A DNA stretch of 62,150 nt, from the NCBI GenBank assembly GCA_030743815.1, contig JASLRT010000034.1, positions 1-62,150 of the forward strand, given 5' to 3'. Position 1 is the first letter of the stretch; the number at the start of each line of letters is the position of its first letter. The notes below the pieces were generated by a model, which ran no database searches, had not been told where the DNA came from, and saw nothing but the letters and a program-made list of their open reading frames with translations. This DNA comes from Candidatus Neomarinimicrobiota bacterium (lineage in GTDB: Bacteria; Fidelibacterota; Marinisomatia; Marinisomatales; S15-B10). Below, piece by piece: positions 51,170 through 59,345 of this stretch. Both the position numbers and the translations under genes were made by a program.

Positions 51170-53617
51170 ATGGTTCTAAAGAAGTCTTCAGAAGATCGCC
51201 ATGTCGTTAATCTCTCTTCAATCAAAGTAGTAGTGTGTTTATTAAGCACAATCCTCTTCGGACAGGAGCTTTTCGATCCTTACAAAGTTCATACGCTGGA
51301 AATTGAATTCTATAATGCCGATTATGATTCCGTGCTACAGGCCCAATGGGAGATAGATGATAAGACCTACGAACTGGCCACTATCACTTTTAATGGTGAA
51401 ACAATGGACAGTGTGGGCGTTCGCTATAAAGGCAATTCGACCTTCTGGTGGGCGAGAGAGACTGATAGTCCCAAATTCCCTCTAAACATTGATTTTGATC
51501 TAATTCACGATGACCAGGATCTCATGGGCTACAACAAAATCAAACTGTCTAATTCAATATTCGATGCCACTTTTGTGAGAGAGCAAATTGGTTATATCAC
51601 TGAATCATATTATCTCCCAACATCAGCAACCGGCTATATGAATGTTTTTGTTAATGAAGAACTTTTGGGTCTTTACGTATCGGTAGAGTCGGTAATTAAG
51701 CCCTTTCTGACTAAGCACTTTGGCAACGACGACGGCACTTTTTTCAAGTGTGAACCTCAGTTTCACTATGGTGATCCTTATTATGCTTCTCCTGACCTGC
51801 GCTGGTATGGAAGTGATTCTACCGTTTACGCTTACCAAAAAGGGTATGAATTGAAATCAGAATCCGGCTGGAGCGAACTTCTGGAACTTATCTATACCTT
51901 GAATTTTGACATCGAAAACATTGAAACAATCCTTAATGTAGATAGAGTACTATGGTTTTTTGCCGCATCAACTGTCATGCCTGATCTAGATGCTTATACA
52001 GGTTTGAACACGCACAATTATTATTTGTACCGCAATACAAGCAGCGGTCAGTTTGAAGCGATTCCCTGGGATAAGGATCAAACGTTTGGTGGCGCTCAAA
52101 TCAATGATATTCTCGGCATGGGGGGCGACGCCTCCTGGGTTTATTACTGGGATCCATTCTTATTTGAGGATGATAAGGCGAGGCCCCTCTTCAGTCAATT
52201 GATCAGTATACCATTATATAAAAAGTTGTATACGGCACACATGCGTACCATTATAGAAGATATTTACACCATAGAATATTTTCAGGATCTTGCCTACGAC
52301 ATACAGGATATAATTGAACCTTACGCTAAAAATGATCCCAACCTGTTTCCCTCTTTCGTCAACGGCGACTATTTTCGATACAACGTGGACAATTATCTTG
52401 TGACACCGGACGGAGGCCACTGGTGCGGCATCACTTCAACCGTCGATAAGCGGATTGATTACCTGTTAAACCATAAGGAGATCAAAAAGACTCCACCGGT
52501 CATTGCTAATGTTGTCCAGGAAAATACTAATCCCGGAGAAGGAGAAGATGTGTTCATTCAGGCTCAAGTGACTGGAGCTACCCTGGTAGAGTTAATGGCC
52601 ACGATTAACGAATATAATTCTCACTTTACATCTATTCCCATGTATGATGATGGTGAACATAGAGATGGAGATGCAAATGATTCTATTCATGGAGCTATTA
52701 TCCCTTTTCAAGACAGTGGAAATCATGTGAAGTATTATGTCAGAGCAAGCAACGATGATGCACTAATACTAAGTCCAAGAAAGGCCGAACGTGAATTCTA
52801 TGAATATACAGTAGACCTTGGCGCTTCAGGCTCTACAGTTGTCATCAATGAAATTAATTACAATTCAGCTGATGACTTTGATCCGGAGGATTGGGTCGAA
52901 TTGTACAACCCGACTAACGACCCAATAAATATCGGCAATTGGACATTCAAAGATGAAAATGATGCTCATGTGTTTACCATTCCAGAAAATAGCTCCCTTG
53001 GTCCAGATCAATACTTGGTGTTATGCAAGGATGCTGACGCCTTCTCAGCTTTATTCCCGGATGTGAGTAATTACGTTGGTGATCTCGGTTTTGGATTAGA
53101 CGGCGCAGGTGAATTGACCAGGTTATTTGATGCCAGCGGCGTTTTAGTGGATGTTGTCGAATATGATGATTCTTTTCCATGGCCTATCGGAGCGGACGGG
53201 AATGGGCCGACGCTCGAGTTGGTTGATCCGTATTCGGATAATGCCATAGCGGCAAACTGGTCTGCTTCGCAAGAACACGGTTCACCAGGACAATTCAATA
53301 CGACCTCTTTGACTGTACAAAATGAGATATGGATGCCCACAGAGTTTCAGCTTTTTGACAATTATCCCAATCCTTTCAATCCAGCAACAATAATACGTTA
53401 CATTCTGCCAAGAGATGGAGTAGTGACACTGACCATTTATGATATAATGGGTAGAAACGTCGCAACCGTGATTGACAGGGAACAAACAGCCGGTCTTAAA
53501 TCACTGCAGTGGAATGCCACCAATGATGCTGGAGAAGCCGTCTCCGCGGGAGTCTACTTATATACGGTGCAGGCAGGCGAGTTCAGACAGACTAGGAAAA
53601 TGGTACTGTTGAGATAG
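51170..53617 (+). CDS. CotH-kinase-like surface protein with lamin-tail and sorting domains
   Basis: This 815-residue exported protein has a signal segment with a long basic start (hydrophobic core SSIKVVVCLLSTILFG, about residues 16-31). Residues about 45-400 are CotH-like: GVRYKGNSTFW, KFPLNIDFD, MGYNKIKLSNS, YLYRNTSSGQFEAIPWDKDQ and GTFFKCE. CotH proteins are atypical protein kinases of spore coats and many surface assemblies. A lamin-tail domain lies near 545-660 (VVINEINYNSAD, DWVELYNPTNDPINIGNW). The C-terminal 90 residues are a sorting module (FDNYPNPFNPATIIRYIL to TRKMVLLR). Composition is unusual: 20 of 60 bases are G or C at 51601-51660, much lower than its neighbours, which suggests transfer. 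A terminator-like hairpin follows at 53731. Confidence 0.87.
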   Translation: MVLKKSSEDRHVVNLSSIKVVVCLLSTILFGQELFDPYKVHTLEIEFYNADYDSVLQAQWEIDDKTYELATITFNGETMDSVGVRYKGNSTFWWARETDSPKFPLNIDFDLIHDDQDLMGYNKIKLSNSIFDATFVREQIGYITESYYLPTSATGYMNVFVNEELLGLYVSVESVIKPFLTKHFGNDDGTFFKCEPQFHYGDPYYASPDLRWYGSDSTVYAYQKGYELKSESGWSELLELIYTLNFDIENIETILNVDRVLWFFAASTVMPDLDAYTGLNTHNYYLYRNTSSGQFEAIPWDKDQTFGGAQINDILGMGGDASWVYYWDPFLFEDDKARPLFSQLISIPLYKKLYTAHMRTIIEDIYTIEYFQDLAYDIQDIIEPYAKNDPNLFPSFVNGDYFRYNVDNYLVTPDGGHWCGITSTVDKRIDYLLNHKEIKKTPPVIANVVQENTNPGEGEDVFIQAQVTGATLVELMATINEYNSHFTSIPMYDDGEHRDGDANDSIHGAIIPFQDSGNHVKYYVRASNDDALILSPRKAEREFYEYTVDLGASGSTVVINEINYNSADDFDPEDWVELYNPTNDPINIGNWTFKDENDAHVFTIPENSSLGPDQYLVLCKDADAFSALFPDVSNYVGDLGFGLDGAGELTRLFDASGVLVDVVEYDDSFPWPIGADGNGPTLELVDPYSDNAIAANWSASQEHGSPGQFNTTSLTVQNEIWMPTEFQLFDNYPNPFNPATIIRYILPRDGVVTLTIYDIMGRNVATVIDREQTAGLKSLQWNATNDAGEAVSAGVYLYTVQAGEFRQTRKMVLLR

Positions 53618-53730
53618 TTTCTAACCTCCCCACAGACGCTCATCCAATACAAACCTATTGCAGTATTAGATCAAAGCGGATCCTCTATAGAATTTCTGAG
53701 GTACAAATCAGACGGTCAATAGCGGAAAGA

Positions 53731-53777
53731 GCGGGTGATCCATGGGAGCGCCCGCGGGATACCCGTCTATTTTTATT
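53731..53777 (+). terminator. Rho-independent terminator downstream of the CotH-type gene
   Basis: An imperfect hairpin can form from 53731 to 53766: GCGGGT (53731-53736) with ACCCGT (53761-53766), ATCC (53738-53741) with GGAT (53757-53760), and GGG (53744-53746) with CCC (53751-53753) around an AGCG loop. It is followed by a T-rich run (CTATTTTTATT). It lies 114 bases after the stop at 53617, so it probably ends the LOG-CotH transcript. A second hairpin at 53846-53861 (CCCAC with GTGGG) has its T run on the opposite strand and ends no known gene. Confidence 0.5.
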
Positions 53778-53913
53778 AGCTTAAAAAAATGTCAGAGCAT
53801 AAATATAGCCTTGCGGTAATCATCTGCCTCGGATCAAAAAACTCCCCCACAAAAAGGTGGGTGTAGTTAACTTACCGACTCTCACTCATCCTAACCTAAC
53901 AGATGGAGCAGAT

Positions 53914-56900
53914 ATGAACCGCACGACCTTAGGACACCTCATAATCCTAGCTGTTCTGGCAACTCAAGGAATCGCGCAGGTCGAACCTGTCGATCCCGAC
54001 CAAGGACTGCACTACAACACACCACGCGTGTTTATCCTCAAGGGCGCGGTGGTGGTTACCGAACCCGGAAAATCGATCGATAAGGGTGAGATTGTCATCC
54101 GGGACGGTCTCATCAAATCGGTGGGAAAAGTCGCCAAGTACCCCCGAGACGCGGTGGAGATAGATTTGACAGGCAAGACAATCTATGCCGGATTTGTCGA
54201 GAGCTACCTGACACGTGATAAAAAGAGAAAAGGTGGCCGCGGAGAACGCCCAAGCGAAAGGGAACCGAAAAAGGAAGAGGCAACGGCTACCGCTCACTGG
54301 AATAAGCTGGTCAGACCGGATTACAGGGTTCTTGACGAGTTCGTCCTCGAGGATAAGAAACTGGAGGAGTTGCGGAAACTCGGTTTCACCTCGGCTCACC
54401 TTGTGCCGACTGAAGGCATCTTCAGGGGACGATCTGCCGTGATACATTTAGAAGAATGGTCATCCGGATCTGTCATTAACGAACAGGGGCCAGTTCATCT
54501 GACGGCTTTCGAATACGGCGGCTGGAGAGATCGGTCTTATCCCAATTCACTGCTGGGGTCCATCGCTCTCATGCGTCAGACATTAATCAACTCCGATTGG
54601 TACGCTGATGCATGGAAAACCTACAGCCGTTTCCCGGGTAATAACGAACAACCAGAAGTGGATCGTGCTCTGGAGATCCTCTCTCAACACACCGAAGCTA
54701 ACGGCGCTTTCTGTTTTGAGGCTGGCGATGAACTGGCGGAACTTCGCGCTGGACAGATCGCGAAGGAGTTTGACTTAAAACTGTGGCTACATGGGAATGG
54801 GTACGAGTATCGCCGTCTGAAAGAAATTGCCGGTCTCGACGCATTCGTGATTCTTCCTCTTAATTTTCCGCAGACACCTGACGTTGAGACATGGGAAAAA
54901 TCCCTCCAGCAGACGAATGCGGCACTGCGGCACTGGGATCTGGCTCCCGATAACCCCCGCAAAATGATTGAGGCCGGGATCCCCTTTGCGCTCACAAGTT
55001 CAGAACTTAAAGACGGGACCTCGTTTAGCAAGAATTTGCGCCGGTCTGTGGAGCGGGGTCTGTCCGAAAAAGACGCCCTGGCCAGTCTCACTACAGTACC
55101 AGCCAGATATCTGGGACTTGAAGAACAGCTCGGCATTATCGAGGAGGGAAAGATCGCCAACCTGACAGTGGTTGACGGCAATTATTTCGAGGGCGAGTCT
55201 CAAGTCACAGAAGTCTGGATTCAGGGTAACCGTCACCGTCTTGTTCAGGAGCCAGATGAAGACCTCCGCGGCAAGTGGCTGATGCAGTGGACGTATAATG
55301 ATATGATGCGAGAAGATACGCTGGACGTCTCCGGCAAGAAGACGAAACTGAAGGCGAAACTGGTCTGGAACGAATCGTCAGTCGACTTGAAGAACATCAA
55401 GATTGAGATCAATAACAGTGTCTCTTTCCTCTTTGATGGTGATAGTCTCGAATTAACCGGAATCGTCCGCTTATCAGGGAGTGTGAAAGAAGATTACGCC
55501 GAGGGACAGGGGAGAACTCCAGATGGAAAAACGATTAGATGGTTCGCTCGCCGGACGACCCCATTTGAAGAAAAGCCAGAGCAGGAGAAGCCCAAGAAGC
55601 GAGAGGAAGCAAGTACGCTGGCAGTCCGTTATCCCGAAGGGGCCTTCGGCCTCGAAGCGATGCCCGATCAATCTCCCATCGTACTGGTGAAGAATGCTAC
55701 CATCTGGACCTCGGGCCCGGCGGGCATTGTAGAAGAAAGCGACCTGCTGGTGAAGAAGGGGAAGATCTGGAAAATCGGCAGAAATCTGAAAGTTTCCGGA
55801 AGCGTGAAAGATGCTGTTGTGATCGATGCCAAGGGGAGACATATTACACCCGGCCTCATCGATTGTCACAGTCACACCGCTGCCTCTTCCATCAATGAGG
55901 GAACCCAGGCTGTCACAGCTGAGGTACGCATCCGCGACGTCCTCAACAGCAATGATATCAACCTCTATCGCCAGCTGGCCGGAGGGCTGACCACAGCGAA
56001 TGTTCTTCACGGCTCGGCAAACCCCATCGGCGGGCAGAATGCCGTCATCAAGTTGCGCTGGGGAACAGCGCCCAATGATCTTCTATTGAAGGATGCACCG
56101 CAGGGAATCAAGTTTGCTCTTGGCGAAAATGTGAAACAGAGTAATTGGGGCCAAGATTTCACCACTCGCTATCCCCAGACTCGCATGGGCGTTGAACAGA
56201 TTATCCGTGACGCTTTCACGGCTGCGCGAGAATACCAGAGAAAATTCGATGAGCATGGGGGCGGCAAGTCCAAGTCTCTCAAGAAGATCCCGCCACGGCG
56301 TGATCTGGAGCTGGAAGCGCTGGCAGAAATACTAAGGGGAGAGCGCCTCGTCCACAGTCATTCGTACCGTCAGGATGAGATCCTCATGCTGGTGAGGGTG
56401 GCTGAGGACTTCGGCTTCCGTATCGGTACCTTTCAGCACGTACTTGAGGGCTATAAGATGGCAGAAGCACTGGCAGACCACGGCGCCGGAGGATCGACAT
56501 TCACCGATTGGTGGGGCTATAAATTTGAGGTGATTGACGCCATCCCCTTTAACGGCGCACTCATGCAGAAGGTCGGCGTCACAACCTCCTACAATTCAGA
56601 CGACAGCGAACTGGCACGGCGTATGAATACGGAGGCGGCCAAGGCCGTCAAATATGGAGGAATCTCGGAGGAGGACGCACTGAAATTCGTCACCATCAAT
56701 CCCGCTGTTCAGCTGGGTATAGATGAATGGGTCGGCTCACTGGAAGAGGGCAAAGACGCCGACTTCGTCATCTGGAGTGAAAGCCCTCTCTCCACTTTTG
56801 CCGTCTGTGAACAGACATGGATCGAAGGCAGGAACTACTTCAATCTTGTGAAAGATCAGCAGATGAGAGAGGAAGCGAGCCGTGAGCGAAATGAGTTGAT

Positions 56901-57012
56901 CCAGAAGATTCTTGCTTCCGAGGATAAGTCACCCGGTGGCAAAAAACAAGGCGGTCACTACAGGCCGCATCTGTCACATCCGTACAGCTGCCTTGAGGGG
57001 GTGATCCAATGA
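53914..57012 (+). CDS. Exported double amidohydrolase: dead N-terminal and intact C-terminal domain
   Basis: This protein of about 1032 residues starts at the ATG at 53914 (MNRTTLGHLIILAVLATQG, a clean signal peptide with GGAG before it). The in-frame ATG at 53857 would add a non-signal leader. The first amidohydrolase-like domain (about 20-440) lacks the metal HxH: where family members have PGLIDxHxH it reads AGFVESYLT, and the late Asp is replaced (FALTSSELKDG). The second domain (about 590-1000) is intact: TPGLIDCHSHTA, LVHSHSYR, FQHVLEGYK, YNSDDSELARR and TINPAVQLGIDEWVGSLEEGKDADFVIW. Between them is a charged beta-rich linker. It resembles imidazolonepropionase-like periplasmic amidohydrolases. 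The stop overlaps the next amidohydrolase gene by four bases (ATGA). The substrate is unknown. Confidence 0.87.
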   Translation: MNRTTLGHLIILAVLATQGIAQVEPVDPDQGLHYNTPRVFILKGAVVVTEPGKSIDKGEIVIRDGLIKSVGKVAKYPRDAVEIDLTGKTIYAGFVESYLTRDKKRKGGRGERPSEREPKKEEATATAHWNKLVRPDYRVLDEFVLEDKKLEELRKLGFTSAHLVPTEGIFRGRSAVIHLEEWSSGSVINEQGPVHLTAFEYGGWRDRSYPNSLLGSIALMRQTLINSDWYADAWKTYSRFPGNNEQPEVDRALEILSQHTEANGAFCFEAGDELAELRAGQIAKEFDLKLWLHGNGYEYRRLKEIAGLDAFVILPLNFPQTPDVETWEKSLQQTNAALRHWDLAPDNPRKMIEAGIPFALTSSELKDGTSFSKNLRRSVERGLSEKDALASLTTVPARYLGLEEQLGIIEEGKIANLTVVDGNYFEGESQVTEVWIQGNRHRLVQEPDEDLRGKWLMQWTYNDMMREDTLDVSGKKTKLKAKLVWNESSVDLKNIKIEINNSVSFLFDGDSLELTGIVRLSGSVKEDYAEGQGRTPDGKTIRWFARRTTPFEEKPEQEKPKKREEASTLAVRYPEGAFGLEAMPDQSPIVLVKNATIWTSGPAGIVEESDLLVKKGKIWKIGRNLKVSGSVKDAVVIDAKGRHITPGLIDCHSHTAASSINEGTQAVTAEVRIRDVLNSNDINLYRQLAGGLTTANVLHGSANPIGGQNAVIKLRWGTAPNDLLLKDAPQGIKFALGENVKQSNWGQDFTTRYPQTRMGVEQIIRDAFTAAREYQRKFDEHGGGKSKSLKKIPPRRDLELEALAEILRGERLVHSHSYRQDEILMLVRVAEDFGFRIGTFQHVLEGYKMAEALADHGAGGSTFTDWWGYKFEVIDAIPFNGALMQKVGVTTSYNSDDSELARRMNTEAAKAVKYGGISEEDALKFVTINPAVQLGIDEWVGSLEEGKDADFVIWSESPLSTFAVCEQTWIEGRNYFNLVKDQQMREEASRERNELIQKILASEDKSPGGKKQGGHYRPHLSHPYSCLEGVIQ

Positions 57013-58334
57013 GCAGACTACTAAAAGGTATAACCATACTTCTATCGGTGGCAATCGCCTCCGATCAGATTCCGGCACCTCCTCAGACGCACCCCATTCT
57101 GCTGACAAATGCCACTATCCACCCGGTGACTGCAAAAGTCATTAAGCGTGGCGATATCCTATTCGAGGAAGGCGTCATCACTGCCATAGGGCGCAGACTC
57201 GGTAACCTTCCCGACAACACGGAAACTATCGATCTTGTGGGCAGACACGTCTATCCCGGCCTCATCGCCGCCACTACCACCATGGGGCTGATGGAGATAG
57301 GCGCCGTGAGGGCGACACTGGATTACTCAGAGACGGGTACGGTAAATCCGAACGTCCGTGCCGAAGTGAGCTATAATCCCGATTCGGAACTGATTCCCGT
57401 CACCCGTTCAAACGGCATCGCCATCATACATACGACGCCCATGGGTGGCCTCATTTCAGGAACGTCCGCCGCCATGATGCTGGACGGGTGGACATGGGAA
57501 TCAGCCACTCTCAAGGCTCCAACAGCCATGCATCTCAACTGGCCACGCATGACCGGCGGTGCGTATCCGTACTTCATGCAGAGCGAAGAGGAGCTGAAAA
57601 AACAGAGAGAAGAACGACTCAAGACGTTGGAGAGAGTCTTCAATGAGGCGAAAGGTTATCTTGAAGCCAGCGATGCTTACAAGAGAGGCGATGGTCCGGC
57701 GATCGATACCGATTTGCGCTGGGAAACCATGATACCCGTTCTGAGGCGGGAAGTGTCAATCTTCGTTCACGCTGATGAGGTTCAGCAGATCGAAGCCGCT
57801 GTAGACTGGTCACGCAGAATAGGCGTAGATATAACTATCGTAGGAGGCGATGACGCCTGGCGCGTAGCCGATCTTCTGGCGAGATACAAGATTGCGGTTA
57901 TCTATGACGGTGTCCACTCCCTGCCGTCGCGACGCTGGGAAGATTACGACGTACAGTTTACCGCACCTCTTAGGCTTTATCGAGCGGGAGTCAAGTTTTG
58001 TATCGCAACGAGTACGAGCCAGTTTGCGGCGCCCCACCAGAGAAACGTCCCGTATCAGGCCGCCACGGCGGCAGCTTACGGTCTCCCGCGGGATGAAGCC
58101 CTCAAGACTGTGACGCTATATGCGGCAGAAATCCTGGGAATTGACGATCGCGTGGGCTCGCTCGATACAGGAAAAGATGCCACCCTTATCATTACCGATG
58201 GTGATCCTCTCGATATCAGAACGCAGGTGGTTCAGATGTTCGTCCAAGGAAAGAAGATCGATATGCGCGACAAACACAAAGTGCTCTATGAGAAGTATCA
58301 GGAAAAGTATAGACAGTTGGGGCGGATTGAATAG
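57009..58334 (+). CDS. Exported amidohydrolase-like protein lacking the metal-binding HxH
   Basis: This 441-residue protein has a signal peptide (core GITILLSVAIA) and an amidohydrolase frame: TNATIHPVTAKVIKRGDILF, HVYPGLIAATTTMG and GIDDRVGSLDTGKDATLIITDGDPL. The first metal pair is replaced by AATTT at the HxH place, and the usual late Asp by CIATSTSQ. Only a single His (FVHADE) remains of the other metal ligands. It is therefore probably not catalytic and may act as a partner or regulator of the upstream double amidohydrolase, with which it shares an ATGA overlap. Such large-plus-small amidohydrolase pairs occur in other marine bacteria, a point recalled rather than checked here. It ends 72 bases from the convergent DtxR gene. 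Confidence 0.85.
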   Translation: MSRLLKGITILLSVAIASDQIPAPPQTHPILLTNATIHPVTAKVIKRGDILFEEGVITAIGRRLGNLPDNTETIDLVGRHVYPGLIAATTTMGLMEIGAVRATLDYSETGTVNPNVRAEVSYNPDSELIPVTRSNGIAIIHTTPMGGLISGTSAAMMLDGWTWESATLKAPTAMHLNWPRMTGGAYPYFMQSEEELKKQREERLKTLERVFNEAKGYLEASDAYKRGDGPAIDTDLRWETMIPVLRREVSIFVHADEVQQIEAAVDWSRRIGVDITIVGGDDAWRVADLLARYKIAVIYDGVHSLPSRRWEDYDVQFTAPLRLYRAGVKFCIATSTSQFAAPHQRNVPYQAATAAAYGLPRDEALKTVTLYAAEILGIDDRVGSLDTGKDATLIITDGDPLDIRTQVVQMFVQGKKIDMRDKHKVLYEKYQEKYRQLGRIE

Positions 58335-58406
58335 TTGCGACCGATACGGCCACATTCTGTTGATCAGTCGATTGTCGGTGTCACCTGCCCTTCACGAAAT
58401 TGATAG

Positions 58407-59078
58407 CTATGGCGCTTTTACATAGATCTCCTGCGCAACGACCTTTTCAATAGCCAGTTCTGTCTCGCCAATACGGACAACGAAAGAGGGTTCTCGCTGG
58501 TGTACTTTGATAGGGTTACCGGCAATGACGCCGAGAGCAGTAAGGCGATCGTACCGTTTATGAAATGACGGTGTAATGAAAGCGATTTCAGCATCTTTCC
58601 CAATCTCCAGGTCCGCCAGCCTGATTATAAGAGGTTTGAGTTCTTCCTTGTGATAGGTTTTGCAACAATCGCTGGAGGGGATAGCTTTTCCGTGAGGACA
58701 GAGAGGCGGATGTCCCAGAAAGGCACAGACAGAATCGACAACCTCAGAACTGAGTATATGCTCAAACTGACACGCTGTCAGCTCCACGGCGGCGTCTGAT
58801 ACCTGAAGAACATCTGTAAATAGCCGCTCTGCCAGGCGGTGGCGACGGATCACCCCTTCGGCATGTTTCTCGCCCGATGCCAGGAATTCGACCGTGTCCC
58901 CATGGGACTTCACCATCTCTAACCGTTCGAGTTCACTGAGAGTCCGCTCAACATCGACCTCATCAGTGGCATCACCAGAACAGATAGTTTTTACATTCTT
59001 AATTGAAGTCTTGTTGTCTTCTCTTGCTACCCAGATGGCTTCGAGGACTTCGTCAATCTCTCTCTGATCTACGCTCAC
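58407..59078 (-). CDS. DtxR/MntR-family metal-dependent regulator with C-terminal FeoA domain
   Basis: This 223-residue protein has an N-terminal winged helix (EIDEVLEAIWVARED, then DVERTLSELERLEMVKSHGDTVEF). The DtxR dimer/metal domain shows HRLAERLFTDVLQV, CQFEHILSSEVVDSV and FLGHPPLCPHGKAIP, the family's metal-site motif. The C-terminal FeoA/SH3-like domain (about 145-223) contains RLADLEIGKDAEIAFI and RLTALGVIAGNPIKV. It probably represses iron or manganese uptake genes when metal is plentiful. It uses a GTG start at 59078 with GGAGG just before it, inside the end of the zinc-ribbon gene (26-base overlap). It ends the feoB unit, so it may sense the iron that FeoB imports; the FeoA part may also interact with FeoB. 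Confidence 0.92.
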   Translation of the reverse strand: MSVDQREIDEVLEAIWVAREDNKTSIKNVKTICSGDATDEVDVERTLSELERLEMVKSHGDTVEFLASGEKHAEGVIRRHRLAERLFTDVLQVSDAAVELTACQFEHILSSEVVDSVCAFLGHPPLCPHGKAIPSSDCCKTYHKEELKPLIIRLADLEIGKDAEIAFITPSFHKRYDRLTALGVIAGNPIKVHQREPSFVVRIGETELAIEKVVAQEIYVKAP

Positions 59079-59253
59079 TTTTACCTCCCCGGATAATACG
59101 TTTAAAAAAGTTTACTGTTTTCGATTCAATCACAAATTCGTAACCGCAGTCGGGACATTTGATAAGTGGACATCCGTTACTCATAAAACAGCCGGTGTGG
59201 CAGTTCTCAGAAGTCTCATCGAAACAGTGATTACAGAGTGGGCAGTCCGTCAT
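59053..59253 (-). CDS. Small eight-cysteine zinc-ribbon protein between feoB and the DtxR gene
   Basis: This 66-residue protein has Cys at 4, 7, 10, 18, 22, 28, 33 and 36: CPLCNHC, CHTGC, CPLIKCPDCGYEF. The pattern is that of paired zinc knuckles or a metal-binding ribbon. The C-terminal third is basic (FFKRIIRGGKSERRSERD). AGGAGA lies four bases before the ATG, so the start is firm. It overlaps the DtxR gene by 26 bases and lies 92 bases downstream of feoB, all on the minus strand. Its position suggests a role in iron transfer or in regulating FeoB, similar in place to FeoC, though the sequence is not FeoC-like. The function is unknown. Confidence 0.75.
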   Translation of the reverse strand: MTDCPLCNHCFDETSENCHTGCFMSNGCPLIKCPDCGYEFVIESKTVNFFKRIIRGGKSERRSERD

Positions 59254-59345
59254 CTAATCTCCTGTATTTTCACTTGCTGTCCATCGTTTAGCTACCGACA
59301 TATTATACCTTATTATGTTAAGCAGTCAATCCTCGATAATTGATT

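Noticed and set aside
53846-53861. CCCAC-AAAAAG-GTGGG hairpin read as a terminator
   Set aside because: Its T run is on the minus strand, where no gene is transcribed toward it. It could be a leader structure, but no support was found.
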